A stretch of DNA of 64,000 bases from Aliidiomarina maris (lineage in GTDB: Bacteria; Pseudomonadota; Gammaproteobacteria; Enterobacterales; Alteromonadaceae): contig NZ_PIPK01000004.1 of the NCBI RefSeq assembly GCF_003987335.1, positions 169,268 to 233,267 on the forward strand, in the 5' to 3' direction. Shown one piece after another: positions 38,903 to 48,502 of the stretch (the stretch's first letter is position 1; each line of letters starts with the position of its first letter). The position numbers and the translations under genes were made by a program. Under the pieces are notes generated by a model, which was not told the origin of the DNA, did no database searches, and worked only from the letters and a program-made list of their open reading frames with translations.

Positions 38903-40978
38903 TTACCAGATTTTCACTCGCACGTCTTCATCACGATACATGCCGTCACCTGGTTCCACATCAAATGCTTGATAGAATTCAGGCATATTCGACAAAGTGC
39001 CCAACACACGGTATTTACCTGGCGAATGCGGCCCTTGGATCACTTGGCGACGTAAGGCTTCATCACGGAATTTAATCCGCCAAATCTGGCCCCAACCGGC
39101 AAAGAAACGCTGCTCACCGGTCATGCCATCCATCACAGGTGCAGCTTCACCGCCCAATGAGTTCTGGTACGCGCGGTAAGACACCGTTAGGCCACCTAAA
39201 TCCGCAATGTTCTCGCCTAAGCCCAATGCGCCCTGTAAGTACAAGTCATCAATCGGGTTAAAGCTGCTGAACTGGTCGATCATGCGCTGGGCACGCTCCT
39301 GGAACTGACTTTCGTCCTCTGCAGTCCACCAGTCACGCAAATTGCCTTCACCGTCAGAGCGGCGACCTTGGTCATCAAAGCCGTGCGTGATCTCATGTCC
39401 AATTACGCCACCAATGGCACCGTAGTTGACCGCATCGTCCGCTTCCACGTTGAAAAATGGTGGTTGCAAAATTGCTGCAGGGAACACGATTTCGTTCATC
39501 GTCGAACGATAATAGGCATTCACCGTTTGCGGTGTCATGCCCCAATCTTCCGCATCGACTTCTTCACCTAAGCGCGCAATCATGCGGTCATATTCGCAGG
39601 ACGCAGAACGTGCCAAGTTACCGGCCAAATCATCCGCCGCAATTTCGACGCAATCATAATCACGCCAAACCGCTGGATAACCAATTTTAGTAGTGAAGGT
39701 GGCTAACTTTGCCTGCGCTTCTTGCTTCGTGTCGTCGCTCATCCACTCTAAATCGTCAATAGCTTCCTCGAACGCCACCATCAGGTTGTCGATCATGGTT
39801 TCCATGCGCTCAGCTGCTTCAGGCTGATAATGACGATTGACATATTCACGCCCAACCATGAAACCAAGCACACTTTCAACCGTTGATACCGCGCGTTTTT
39901 CACGTTCACGCTGCTGCTCTAAACCTTGTAGCGTGCGGCCGTAAAAATCAAAGCTGACTTCAGCAATCGCACTAGGCAGGTAGTTCGCCGCTTGGCGCAA
40001 GGTGTGATAACGCAAATAGGTTTGCCAGTCTTCGATACTAATATCTTGATACATCGCCGCAAAGTCAGACATATAACTTGGTTGGCGCACGACAACGTCG
40101 TCAATCTCGACACCAGCGCTTACAAAAAATGCTTGCCAGTCAAAACCAGCAGCTGCTTCAGATAACTCGTCGATGCTCATTTTGTTGTAGCTGGCCTGGC
40201 GGTCGCGGTTTTGAATGCGTGTCCACTGTGATTGTGCCAATTGCGTTTCAATCGCCAAAATCGTGGCGGCCGCTTCAGCGCCATTTTCCCATTGGGCAGC
40301 GTCATACAGTGCTTCAATAAAGCTGCTGTACTGCTGGCGTAAGGTTTGGTTGCTCTCGCTATCACTCACATAGTAATCACGATCAGGTAGGCCTAAGCCA
40401 GATTGGCTAATGCTGGTAATATGTTGGTCAGACTGCATTTGGTCTTGGCCAACAAACATACCGACAGGCACGCCTGCGCGGCGACGCTGCTGTTGTCCCC
40501 AGAAACTTGCCAATTGGTCATGGCTTTGCAGGGCATCGATTTGCGCCAAGGCTTCATTTAATGGGCTTAATCCGCGCGCTTCAATGGTGTCTTCGTCCAT
40601 ATACGAACGGTATAAATCACCAATTTTTTGCTCGTCTGAACCTGCTTCTGCGTCTTTCGCCGCAAACTCGTGCACGATATCTAAGACTTGTTGCTCAGCT
40701 CGCTCACGCAATTCATCAAAGCTGCCCCAACGCGCACGGTCTGCTGGAATTTCGGTGCGCTCGAGCCATTGCCCATTCATATAACGGAAAAAGTTATCTT
40801 GCGGGCGCACACTGGTGTCCATGTTGCCGACTTCAACACCGGATACGGCATATTGTTGCTGTGAAGTTTGCTCATTTGATGCAGCGGATGGTGCGGAAGA
40901 TGACTGATTGGAATCAGAACAAGCGACAGTCCCCAGCGCCATCGCGACGCTAACTGCCAAAAGTGAAGTGCGGATCAT
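38903..40978 (-). CDS. M13-family (PepO/neprilysin-like) metallopeptidase, lipoprotein
   Basis: A 691-residue exported peptidase. The signal ends at lipobox TVAC, so it is probably anchored in the envelope and faces the periplasm. The zinc motif HEITH (in VIGHEITHGFDD) and the third ligand in GENIADLGG are clear, and the C-terminus ends VKIW as expected for the family (substrate pocket and RxW region). It digests short peptides. AGGGG precedes the ATG. Confidence 0.94.
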   Translation of the reverse strand: MIRTSLLAVSVAMALGTVACSDSNQSSSAPSAASNEQTSQQQYAVSGVEVGNMDTSVRPQDNFFRYMNGQWLERTEIPADRARWGSFDELRERAEQQVLDIVHEFAAKDAEAGSDEQKIGDLYRSYMDEDTIEARGLSPLNEALAQIDALQSHDQLASFWGQQQRRRAGVPVGMFVGQDQMQSDQHITSISQSGLGLPDRDYYVSDSESNQTLRQQYSSFIEALYDAAQWENGAEAAATILAIETQLAQSQWTRIQNRDRQASYNKMSIDELSEAAAGFDWQAFFVSAGVEIDDVVVRQPSYMSDFAAMYQDISIEDWQTYLRYHTLRQAANYLPSAIAEVSFDFYGRTLQGLEQQREREKRAVSTVESVLGFMVGREYVNRHYQPEAAERMETMIDNLMVAFEEAIDDLEWMSDDTKQEAQAKLATFTTKIGYPAVWRDYDCVEIAADDLAGNLARSASCEYDRMIARLGEEVDAEDWGMTPQTVNAYYRSTMNEIVFPAAILQPPFFNVEADDAVNYGAIGGVIGHEITHGFDDQGRRSDGEGNLRDWWTAEDESQFQERAQRMIDQFSSFNPIDDLYLQGALGLGENIADLGGLTVSYRAYQNSLGGEAAPVMDGMTGEQRFFAGWGQIWRIKFRDEALRRQVIQGPHSPGKYRVLGTLSNMPEFYQAFDVEPGDGMYRDEDVRVKIW

Positions 40979-41084
40979 GGTTTCCCCTGTGATTATTTTT
41001 GCTTATAAGTGCGGACACTTAACCACTAAAAACCACCAATGTCGAGTTAACCCACGACCATGCCCCTATTCGTTGCGACCAACG

Positions 41085-41630
41085 TCATTGCCAGTCCTGA
41101 GCACTGGCGACTGGCCCCTTCTTCGTCGCAGCAGCGCGGCGGCGTTCACTGAGAAGTTTTAGGCCGATACTGGTCAGGTTGCTGATGTTAAATAGCACGC
41201 CGAATACGCTACCAACACTTAATGCGTACACCATACCTAGCAATTCGGCAGCGATAAACCAACGGCGAATGCTTTGCGCGCTTTCCAGCACAATCGAACC
41301 GACGGTAAAAATAAGCGCAGAGGTATAGGCGACAAACAGCCACGCACTGTTTTGCAGCACGAACCATTCAAATAAGCAAAAACCGATATTCAGTGCGATA
41401 AAAAAGTACAAGATCCAGCGTTGGCGATAGCGCATGGCAACAATATTGCGCACTGCGCCCAGCGCTAAACTAATGCCCGCAGCCATCGCGCCAAGAATAA
41501 AAAAGTGCACACTTAAAAACGCCAATGCAAACGCCGCGACCAAACGGTAGCGATTAATCGTGTTTTGGCGATAGCCAATAAAATTGGTGATAAGCGCTAA
41601 CGCGCCGAATAAATACGCTGCGTATTCCAA
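41085..41630 (-). CDS. YgjV-family inner membrane protein
   Basis: A 181-residue protein with about five or six hydrophobic helices. The N-terminal NFIGYRQ and the SVHFFILGA segment match the YgjV (Imp-YgjV) family, whose function is unknown. It starts at TTG after AAGG, eight bases past the stop of the BamE-like lipoprotein. It is the last gene of the waaA-kdkA operon. Confidence 0.75.
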   Translation of the reverse strand: MEYAAYLFGALALITNFIGYRQNTINRYRLVAAFALAFLSVHFFILGAMAAGISLALGAVRNIVAMRYRQRWILYFFIALNIGFCLFEWFVLQNSAWLFVAYTSALIFTVGSIVLESAQSIRRWFIAAELLGMVYALSVGSVFGVLFNISNLTSIGLKLLSERRRAAATKKGPVASAQDWQ

Positions 41631-41638
41631 GTTAAGCC

Positions 41639-42094
41639 TTACGGAAGGTCAAAAGTATTGTCCTGAAAGTCGTAATCGAGCACGCGACCGGCGCGGTCAA
41701 ACAAGATAGTGAGGCTCTTGAGCCCACCGACACGACGGCGCTCATCACGAAACTGATGGGTATAATTCCAGTATAACTCGTCGCCGCTGCGTGTTGTGGA
41801 ATGGGGGCGACCGAATATTTGCGCCACCTGGGTGCTACTGGTACGTTCACGTACCAGCAAACTGTCCACATCGGCTTGGCTCAACGTGTCCATTTGCGCT
41901 GCAGTCAGCGCCTGCACTGGACTAGTACGACTGGTGTTGCGTTGGCGTGGCGCTGAGGGAGTCGATGACGTAGTACGCTGCGCTTGGGGGTCGCGCGGCG
42001 ATTCATTGACGCTGCGCGTTGTTGTGGTGCAACCGGTAAGTATCAGGATGCACGCTCCCAGACAAACCGCACAGCGAACGCTTCGAAGAGCCAT
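41639..42094 (-). CDS. BamE/SmpA-like small lipoprotein
   Basis: A 151-residue lipoprotein (lipobox LTGC) with a Ser/Thr/Arg-rich linker and a C-terminal fold reading QVAQIFGRPHSTTRSGDELYW then LTILFDRAGRVLDYDF. That sequence has the alternation of the SmpA/OmlA/BamE fold: helix, G-x-P, beta strands with a central W-Y pair. It is not the canonical BamE, so it is best called a BamE-domain lipoprotein of unknown role in the envelope. GAGGGGG precedes the ATG. Confidence 0.68.
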   Translation of the reverse strand: MALRSVRCAVCLGACILILTGCTTTTRSVNESPRDPQAQRTTSSTPSAPRQRNTSRTSPVQALTAAQMDTLSQADVDSLLVRERTSSTQVAQIFGRPHSTTRSGDELYWNYTHQFRDERRRVGGLKSLTILFDRAGRVLDYDFQDNTFDLP

Positions 42095-42117
42095 CTTATT
42101 CCCCCTCTTTCGTCAGT

Positions 42118-42648
42118 TTACCAACCAGTTGCCCAAGGTGCCTGGCGACAACTTTGCTCGAGTACATAGTCACCGATACTCACACCGAGCTGTTCAAATG
42201 CGCCGGCATTTAACTCTAACGCGGCGCGGGCACGGCGATCAGACGGATAGCTTTGGCAACGCCCTGGGTTGTCATGCAAGCAAGGCTCCATGGTAATAAT
42301 TTGGGTAATTTCGCCCTCATCACTTAAGTAAGCGATATCTAGCGGTATCAAAGTATTAAACATCCAAAAACTGCGATAATGGGTGTTTGGATAGTAAAAC
42401 AGCATGCCCGCGTCTGGCGCCAAATGCTGGCGATGCATTAAGCCGCGCGCCCGAGTTTCATCAGTTAACGCCAGTTCACTATCAATCATCGCCACAGCAT
42501 CAGCACCAGGCGCAGACGCCAGACACAGGTTGGCTTGAGTTGGCAACTCACTTGCTTGGGCAGGTGTTACCTGAGCACAGCCTGCCATCAGCAGGCTAAC
42601 CACTGTTAATGCGGTCAGTTTAAACGGTAAGATACCCATAGTTTTCAT
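42118..42648 (-). CDS. DUF192 exported protein
   Basis: A 176-residue protein with a lipoprotein-type signal (lipobox MAGC) and a DUF192 domain (about 60-165) with RGLMHRQHL, MLFYYP, FWMFNT and PLDIAYL. The function is unknown. Its ATG overlaps the stop of the WaaA-KdkA gene (ATGA), so the two are translated together. Confidence 0.85.
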   Translation of the reverse strand: MKTMGILPFKLTALTVVSLLMAGCAQVTPAQASELPTQANLCLASAPGADAVAMIDSELALTDETRARGLMHRQHLAPDAGMLFYYPNTHYRSFWMFNTLIPLDIAYLSDEGEITQIITMEPCLHDNPGRCQSYPSDRRARAALELNAGAFEQLGVSIGDYVLEQSCRQAPWATGW

Positions 42649-44729
42649 GCGCTACCTTCTGGCTGGATTGGCGGTTGCTGCGATGTGCTGGCTTTACCCG
42701 TCTGATACCCTTGCATCAGTTGCTTCCAATCTTGGTCACTAAAGTGAAAACCTTGGTGCAAGCCTGACTCTTTGTCAAATGAACGTCTTAGCCTGTCTAA
42801 GTTACTTTGTTGCCATTCGCCTGCACTTTGGTCTTTATTACGGCGTTCGCATTTATCAAAATCTATCAGCCATACGTCCTGCGTTGCTTCGCGCACCAAA
42901 ATGTTGTGGCAATTCAGATCCGAATGGTAAACCCCGTGATCATGCATCTGGCGAATCGTTTGGCCGATTTTAAACCACACAGCCTCTTGCAATGGCGCTT
43001 GCTTCAAACGCCCAAATACGTCGTCGTCACAGGGCAAACGCTCAATCAAAATATCAGCGCGGTACCAAAGCGCAACCTTATGTACCCGCGCAGCAATCGG
43101 ACGCGGCACTGGCAAGCCTTGCTGGTACATCCATTGCAAAAGCTCGAATTCAGCAATGCTACGCGCGGGCTTTGAACCGGCATGCAAAAACCAATCGCGA
43201 TTCACTTTACCCACTAAACCGCCACGATAATAATGACGCAGTACCATAGGCAGCGGGCTCAATGCATTCTCGGCCTGAATAAAATAAGCCAGGTTACGAC
43301 CACCGGCATGCCCGTGCTGTTGGCCTAATCGCTGCCAAAACTCGACATTAAAGTGTTGTTGCTGTGGCTGCTGGGTAACCAGCGCTTGATCAAATCGCAT
43401 CGTTGCGAGCTCTCCTTGTGTACGCCCAGACGACCCCGCGGCCATAGTTTGAGCTATCAATGTTAGGGTACGTTGGGTCGCGCCGCGATGGCGCGCAAAT
43501 AGTTGCTGTGCCTGCGCACCAATACGCTGTGCAGTGCCAGTTTCAACCAACAAACCCAGCCAAGTATCGCGCAGCTGGTCTTCATTGCTGACCCAGCGCA
43601 CCGCCTGGCGTGCATCCAACTGGCGGTAGACATCTTCAAAATTAAACACATGGCGGCCCGACACAATCGGCAGGCCAAAAGCCATCGCTTCCAGTGGGTT
43701 ATGGCCACCGCGCTCAATTAAGCTTCCCCCGATAGTAGCAAGGGTGGAGACACCAAACCATAGCAACATTTCACCCATTGAATCGGCTAACAGCACTTGT
43801 GTGTCAGGGGTCACGGGGCGACCACTACTGCGCCGTACCATGCTCAAACCCGAGTCTTCGACCATTAGAGCTACACTGTCAAAACGCTCGCGGTGACGAG
43901 GCACCAAAATCAGCAACGCTTGTGGTTTTGATTTCAGTACTTGTTTAAAAGCTGCCAGTGCAATGGTTTCTTCACCCTCGTGGGTGCTCCCAAAGGTAAT
44001 CACCTGCCGACCGTTCAACAGCGGCTTGAAGCCATCAATGGCTTGCTTTGTGCTGCTATTCACTTGCACGTCAAACTTAATATTCCCCGGCACATGCACA
44101 CGCTCGGCCAGACACCCAAGCTGGATAAAGCGTTCAGCACTGGCATTATCTTGCGCTACGACACCATCCAGCGCCTGCCAAATTGGGCGCATTAATGCCC
44201 GCGCACGTTGATAACCGCGTGCAGAGCGCTCCGACATGCGGGCATTCAGTAGCATCAAACGTATATTGGCTTGGTAGCATTGGCTAATTAAGTTGGGCCA
44301 CAACTCAGTTTCAAGAATAATGATCGCCCGCGGGCGTAAACGGTTAATAAACCGGCGCACTGCTAAAGGCGTGTCAAAGGGCAGATAACAATGGTATACC
44401 CGTTCACCAAAAATAGAGCGGACTAAATCCGAGCCGGTTGGCGTGGTTGTGGTGATGGCAACTGGTTGGTGCGGGTTTAGCTGAATAAACTGTTCAATCA
44501 ATGGCCTTGCTGCCATCAACTCACCTACTGAGACACAGTGAAAAACGACACAACGGCGCACATTGGCCGGCACCGATTGCCAAGCGCCTCGCTCCGCCCA
44601 GCGCTTACGGTAAGCTTGGTTGTTGCGCCCATGCCACCATAAATAGGCATATATAAAGGGCACCGCACAGGTTATGAGTGCGCTATACAACGCACGTAGC
44701 CAGCCGCCTGATAAATGTCTTGTCGTCAC
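42645..44729 (-). CDS. bifunctional WaaA-KdkA: Kdo transferase fused to Kdo kinase
   Basis: One uninterrupted frame of about 694 residues. The first 440 are a full Kdo transferase (membrane-anchoring N-terminus, AYRKRWAERG, SVGE, ETELWPNL, FGSTHEGEE, GGSLIERGGHNPLE). The last 250 are a Kdo kinase: LRHYYRGGL, VNRD, HSDLNCHNILV (kinase HxDLNxHN) and LIDFDKCE. Together they would add and then phosphorylate Kdo on lipid A in the inner membrane. The start is the GTG at 44729. An in-frame ATG at 43400 with AAGGAG 11 bases upstream could also yield free KdkA. Confidence 0.85.
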   Translation of the reverse strand: MTTRHLSGGWLRALYSALITCAVPFIYAYLWWHGRNNQAYRKRWAERGAWQSVPANVRRCVVFHCVSVGELMAARPLIEQFIQLNPHQPVAITTTTPTGSDLVRSIFGERVYHCYLPFDTPLAVRRFINRLRPRAIIILETELWPNLISQCYQANIRLMLLNARMSERSARGYQRARALMRPIWQALDGVVAQDNASAERFIQLGCLAERVHVPGNIKFDVQVNSSTKQAIDGFKPLLNGRQVITFGSTHEGEETIALAAFKQVLKSKPQALLILVPRHRERFDSVALMVEDSGLSMVRRSSGRPVTPDTQVLLADSMGEMLLWFGVSTLATIGGSLIERGGHNPLEAMAFGLPIVSGRHVFNFEDVYRQLDARQAVRWVSNEDQLRDTWLGLLVETGTAQRIGAQAQQLFARHRGATQRTLTLIAQTMAAGSSGRTQGELATMRFDQALVTQQPQQQHFNVEFWQRLGQQHGHAGGRNLAYFIQAENALSPLPMVLRHYYRGGLVGKVNRDWFLHAGSKPARSIAEFELLQWMYQQGLPVPRPIAARVHKVALWYRADILIERLPCDDDVFGRLKQAPLQEAVWFKIGQTIRQMHDHGVYHSDLNCHNILVREATQDVWLIDFDKCERRNKDQSAGEWQQSNLDRLRRSFDKESGLHQGFHFSDQDWKQLMQGYQTGKASTSQQPPIQPEGSA

Positions 44730-44863
44730 CAATACCACCTGTTCCTGAACTTTGGTTTTCACACAGCACGTATCTGCGCCCGCTAAAACCTTGCTGCGCC
44801 TATGATGCCAAAGGCCGCACAGCAATTCTATGCATTCTACGTTTAAAACCGTACAATGCGGTC

Positions 44864-45766
44864 ATGCAACTACAACAATTACGCAAAGTGACCGCGATTG
44901 GCGGGGGCCACGGCCTTGGCCGCCTGATGGCGACACTCTCATTTTTACGCCATCGCCTGATTGGTATCGTGGCGACCACCGACAATGGTGGCGCGACTGG
45001 CCTGTTACGCGACGCGCACCAATGCATTGCTTGGGGCGACATTCGCAATTGCCTGTCACAACTTGCCAATCAACCATTGGCGAAAGAGGTGTTGAACTAT
45101 AGGTTCAACTCCGACTCTGCACTGCATGGCCATAACCTAGGCAATTTGCTGCTGTACACTTTAGATGAGCTCAGCGCGCGCCCCATAGACGGCATTCAAC
45201 TCCTAAGTCGCTTACTTAAAGTCGAATCTCGGGTGCTACCCATGAGTGAATCGCCAACCGACTTGGCTGGAGCCAGCAATGAAGCCTTTGATTGCTTAGG
45301 TGAGTTATGTGTCGATGAGCTGCCAAACATGCCCAAACGCTTGATGCTATCGCCGCCAGTCAAAGCGACACCCGAGGCTATCCGCCATATTCGTCAAAGT
45401 GACGTGGTCATTATTGGCCCAGGAAGCTTCCTCACTTCAATCATGCCGCCGCTTTTGGTCACAGAAATCACGCAAACTATCGCGGAAAGCTCCGCAAAAG
45501 TAATTTTTATCGATAATCTGCTGAAAGAACAAAGCCCTGCAGGCAACTTAAGTGTAGAGCAGAAGCTGAGTTGGATGGCTAAGCAGTTAAATACCCAGCT
45601 TGTTGATCTGGTCATTACCGCAGATAAACAAGCTTACACCGGCCCACTGCCAGTGATTAGTGGTGTGGTCGCCGAACCTGGTATGCCACACCGACACGAG
45701 AGTAATAGTTTGCTGCACGCCATTGAACGGGCACTCGAACAATTAGAAATAGCACCTCGACCATAG
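44864..45766 (+). CDS. YvcK/CofD-like gluconeogenesis factor
   Basis: A 300-residue protein with the N-terminal GGGHGLGRLM phosphate-binding loop, a TDNGGATGLLR motif and the GPGSFLTSIMPPLL segment of the YvcK/CofD fold. In Bacillus, YvcK binds UDP-GlcNAc and is needed for growth on gluconeogenic carbon sources. Transfer of that function here is inference. I start at the ATG at 44864, where the family motif begins. The region upstream (44730-44863) overlaps the divergent WaaA promoter. No strong ribosome binding site is visible. Confidence 0.85.
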   Translation: MQLQQLRKVTAIGGGHGLGRLMATLSFLRHRLIGIVATTDNGGATGLLRDAHQCIAWGDIRNCLSQLANQPLAKEVLNYRFNSDSALHGHNLGNLLLYTLDELSARPIDGIQLLSRLLKVESRVLPMSESPTDLAGASNEAFDCLGELCVDELPNMPKRLMLSPPVKATPEAIRHIRQSDVVIIGPGSFLTSIMPPLLVTEITQTIAESSAKVIFIDNLLKEQSPAGNLSVEQKLSWMAKQLNTQLVDLVITADKQAYTGPLPVISGVVAEPGMPHRHESNSLLHAIERALEQLEIAPRP

Positions 45767-45775
45767 GACACTGTT

Positions 45776-48478
45776 ATGCAACCTCGCCTTTCACGTAAGT
45801 CTGTTTTTCGTAAGTCATCCGCTTGGGTGGCAGTCACTGCTGCGCTCACGCTTTGCACCACAGCGGCAGCCAACCAAATAGTGCCAGACTTTCCTGACAG
45901 CGATTATCAAGCCCGCGTGGCAAGTGTCGAAGATATTCTTGGTTATCCGTTAGGTACGCGTATTTCAAGCCCTGAGCAAATTCGCCGGTATTACGATTAC
46001 TTAGCCTCTGCCCACTCGCAGTCCATTCGCCTAGTGCCATATGGCGAAAGCTGGCAAGGTCGCGAACTGTATTATGTGGTGATTTCAAGCCCACAAAACT
46101 TGGCACGCTTAGATAGCATTGAAAGCAACATGCGTGCGCTGGCCGATCCGCGTGAGATTAACGATAACCGTGCCCGCGAATTAATGCGCGACACCCCTGC
46201 CAGTGTCTGGATTGCCAATAGCGTGCATGGCAATGAAATTAGCCCCGCAGAATCATCGATGGCGTTGGCATACCATTTACTTGCTGACCGCAGCAGCAAA
46301 ACTCAGCAGTTGCTTGAAAATACCGTGGTGTACATTGACCCACTACAAAACCCTGATGGCCGCGCGCGCTTCGTCAGCCGCTATTACGCGACCGTTGGCC
46401 TCGATCACTCGGCAGATCGCTTATCAGCCGAGCAGAACGAGCCATGGCCAAATGGGCGCACCAACCATTATTTGTTCGACATGAACCGTGACTGGCTGGC
46501 GTTGACGCAACCAGAAACGCGCGGCCGCATTGCCGCCTTACAACAAAGCTTTCCGCTTATTTTCGTCGATTCACACGAAATGGGTGGCGATTTACCTTAT
46601 TACTTTAGCCCCGAAGCACACCCGTTTAACCCGCACATTACCCAGCCGCAACGCGAAGTCTTGGAATGGGTTGGACGTAATAACGCCGGTTGGTTCGACC
46701 GCTTCGGCTATGACTACTTTACCCGTGAAATATTCGATGCCTTCTACCCAGGTTATGGCGCAAGCTGGCCTCTGTACCATGGCTCGATTTCGATGACCTA
46801 CGAAATGGGGTCGTCTCGAGGCCACCAATTCCGTACCCGCGATGGCAAAGTATTAACCTATGCCGACACTGTTCAGCAAAACTTTGTCGCCTTTATGTCG
46901 ACCATTGAGCTGGCCGCTGAGCGTGGTAATGAATTAAAGCAGCGTTTTTATGACTATCGCAAGAATGCAGTTGAACAAGGCAGCCGTGGTGATGTACGTA
47001 GCTATCTGTTCCCTGCCACACGCGACGCCGCTGGGCACCAAAAGCTAGCCGCGGTATTAAGTGAACAAGGCATTGAAGTACACCGCGCCACTGCCAACTT
47101 TAGCGCCTGTGGCAATGACTACAGTGAAGGCGCGTTTGTAGTCAATGCGGCGCAGCCGACCTACCATTTAATTCGCACCTTGTTAGACGACAATGTACCG
47201 ATGGACGATGACTTTATTGCCGAACAGGAACGTCTGCGCGCCAATAACCTGCCGGACCAAATCTACGATGTTACCGCGTGGTCGTTGCCATTAATGTTTA
47301 ACCTCGATATGAACACCTGTAATCGCGCACCACGCGTGGCGCTTGAGCGCTTTGAAGGTGAACGCATTGCCCGAGGGTCAGTCGCAGCACCTGACGCTAG
47401 CTTCGGGTACATTGTGCCTTGGGGTGACATGGCCGGCGTGCGCTTCTTAAGTGCCGCGTTACAAGCAGGTTTACATGTACGCTCCAGTGATCTGCCATTT
47501 ACCCATGACGATGAAATCCAGTATCCAGCCGGTAGCTTAATTGTCAGCCGCGCTGGCAACCCGGATGATTTAACCGCACAGGTTCAGCGTATTGCTGAAG
47601 CCAGTGGCGCGCATGTCCAAGGGGTAGACTCCAGTTGGATGCGCAGCGGCCCGAACGTCGGTTCAGCCAACGTGCAAACCATGCATCGCCCGAATGTTGC
47701 GATGTTATGGGACGAGCCTGCCAACGTACTCGCCGCCGGAAGCACGCGCTTCGTGATTGAACGCGAAGCGAACTATCCAGTGACCGCAATCCGCCCTGCC
47801 CAGCTGCGCAGTGCTGACTTAAGCCAATACCAAGTGTTGTTACTTCCTGCGACTGCGGGTGGCAGTTACAGCCAAGCGCTAGGCGAAAGTGGCCGCGAAA
47901 ACTTGCGCCAATGGGTACAGCGCGGTGGGGTGTTGATTACCCTAGGTAATGCTACCCGCTTTGTAGTTGAAGGTGAGCAACCTCTGCTGCAATCAAGCTT
48001 AGAGCCCAAAGCGCAGCCGTCTGAAGTCAGTGGGCGTGACACCTCGGTGGCTGAAATTATCACGTCGGATGCCCAGTACAACCATCGTATTCAGGACGCG
48101 AGTGCTGACCCTGATTGGGTGAGCGGCGTGATTGCGCGCGTGAATGTTGATCAAGAACATTGGTTGACCGCTGGGGTTCCTGAGCGTGTGCATAGCATGT
48201 TTATCGGCCGCGATATTTATACCCCATTAACGATTAACCACGGGCGTAACGTCGCCAACTTCGCCGCCGCCGACGAAGTATTAGCAAGTGGCTACCTGTG
48301 GGAAGATAACCGCCATCAAATCGCTTACAAACCTTTGGTTATGGTGCAACCGCAAGGTCGCGGTATGGTGATTAGCTTCACCCAGGAGCCAAACTATCGC
48401 GCCTATGTGGATGGCATGCACGTGTTCTTAATGAATGCGATTTTCCGTGGTGCAGCCCAAGCCCAACCAGTGCGTTAA
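45776..48478 (+). CDS. large exported M14-family zinc carboxypeptidase
   Basis: A 900-residue protein with a signal peptide (about 1-33, ending in AAA). The M14 domain (about 60-370) has VHGNE with the H and E zinc ligands, a later DSHEMGG and an NPDGR/MNRDW substrate site. Its long C-terminal half (about 380-900) is beta-rich with a class-I-amidotransferase-like stretch and may be an accessory binding region. It lies 9 bases after yvcK and 24 bases before an S9 peptidase gene, so a peptide-degrading operon is likely. Confidence 0.88.
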   Translation: MQPRLSRKSVFRKSSAWVAVTAALTLCTTAAANQIVPDFPDSDYQARVASVEDILGYPLGTRISSPEQIRRYYDYLASAHSQSIRLVPYGESWQGRELYYVVISSPQNLARLDSIESNMRALADPREINDNRARELMRDTPASVWIANSVHGNEISPAESSMALAYHLLADRSSKTQQLLENTVVYIDPLQNPDGRARFVSRYYATVGLDHSADRLSAEQNEPWPNGRTNHYLFDMNRDWLALTQPETRGRIAALQQSFPLIFVDSHEMGGDLPYYFSPEAHPFNPHITQPQREVLEWVGRNNAGWFDRFGYDYFTREIFDAFYPGYGASWPLYHGSISMTYEMGSSRGHQFRTRDGKVLTYADTVQQNFVAFMSTIELAAERGNELKQRFYDYRKNAVEQGSRGDVRSYLFPATRDAAGHQKLAAVLSEQGIEVHRATANFSACGNDYSEGAFVVNAAQPTYHLIRTLLDDNVPMDDDFIAEQERLRANNLPDQIYDVTAWSLPLMFNLDMNTCNRAPRVALERFEGERIARGSVAAPDASFGYIVPWGDMAGVRFLSAALQAGLHVRSSDLPFTHDDEIQYPAGSLIVSRAGNPDDLTAQVQRIAEASGAHVQGVDSSWMRSGPNVGSANVQTMHRPNVAMLWDEPANVLAAGSTRFVIEREANYPVTAIRPAQLRSADLSQYQVLLLPATAGGSYSQALGESGRENLRQWVQRGGVLITLGNATRFVVEGEQPLLQSSLEPKAQPSEVSGRDTSVAEIITSDAQYNHRIQDASADPDWVSGVIARVNVDQEHWLTAGVPERVHSMFIGRDIYTPLTINHGRNVANFAAADEVLASGYLWEDNRHQIAYKPLVMVQPQGRGMVISFTQEPNYRAYVDGMHVFLMNAIFRGAAQAQPVR

Positions 48479-48502
48479 TTAGCAAAGAATTAGGACTATT
48501 CG

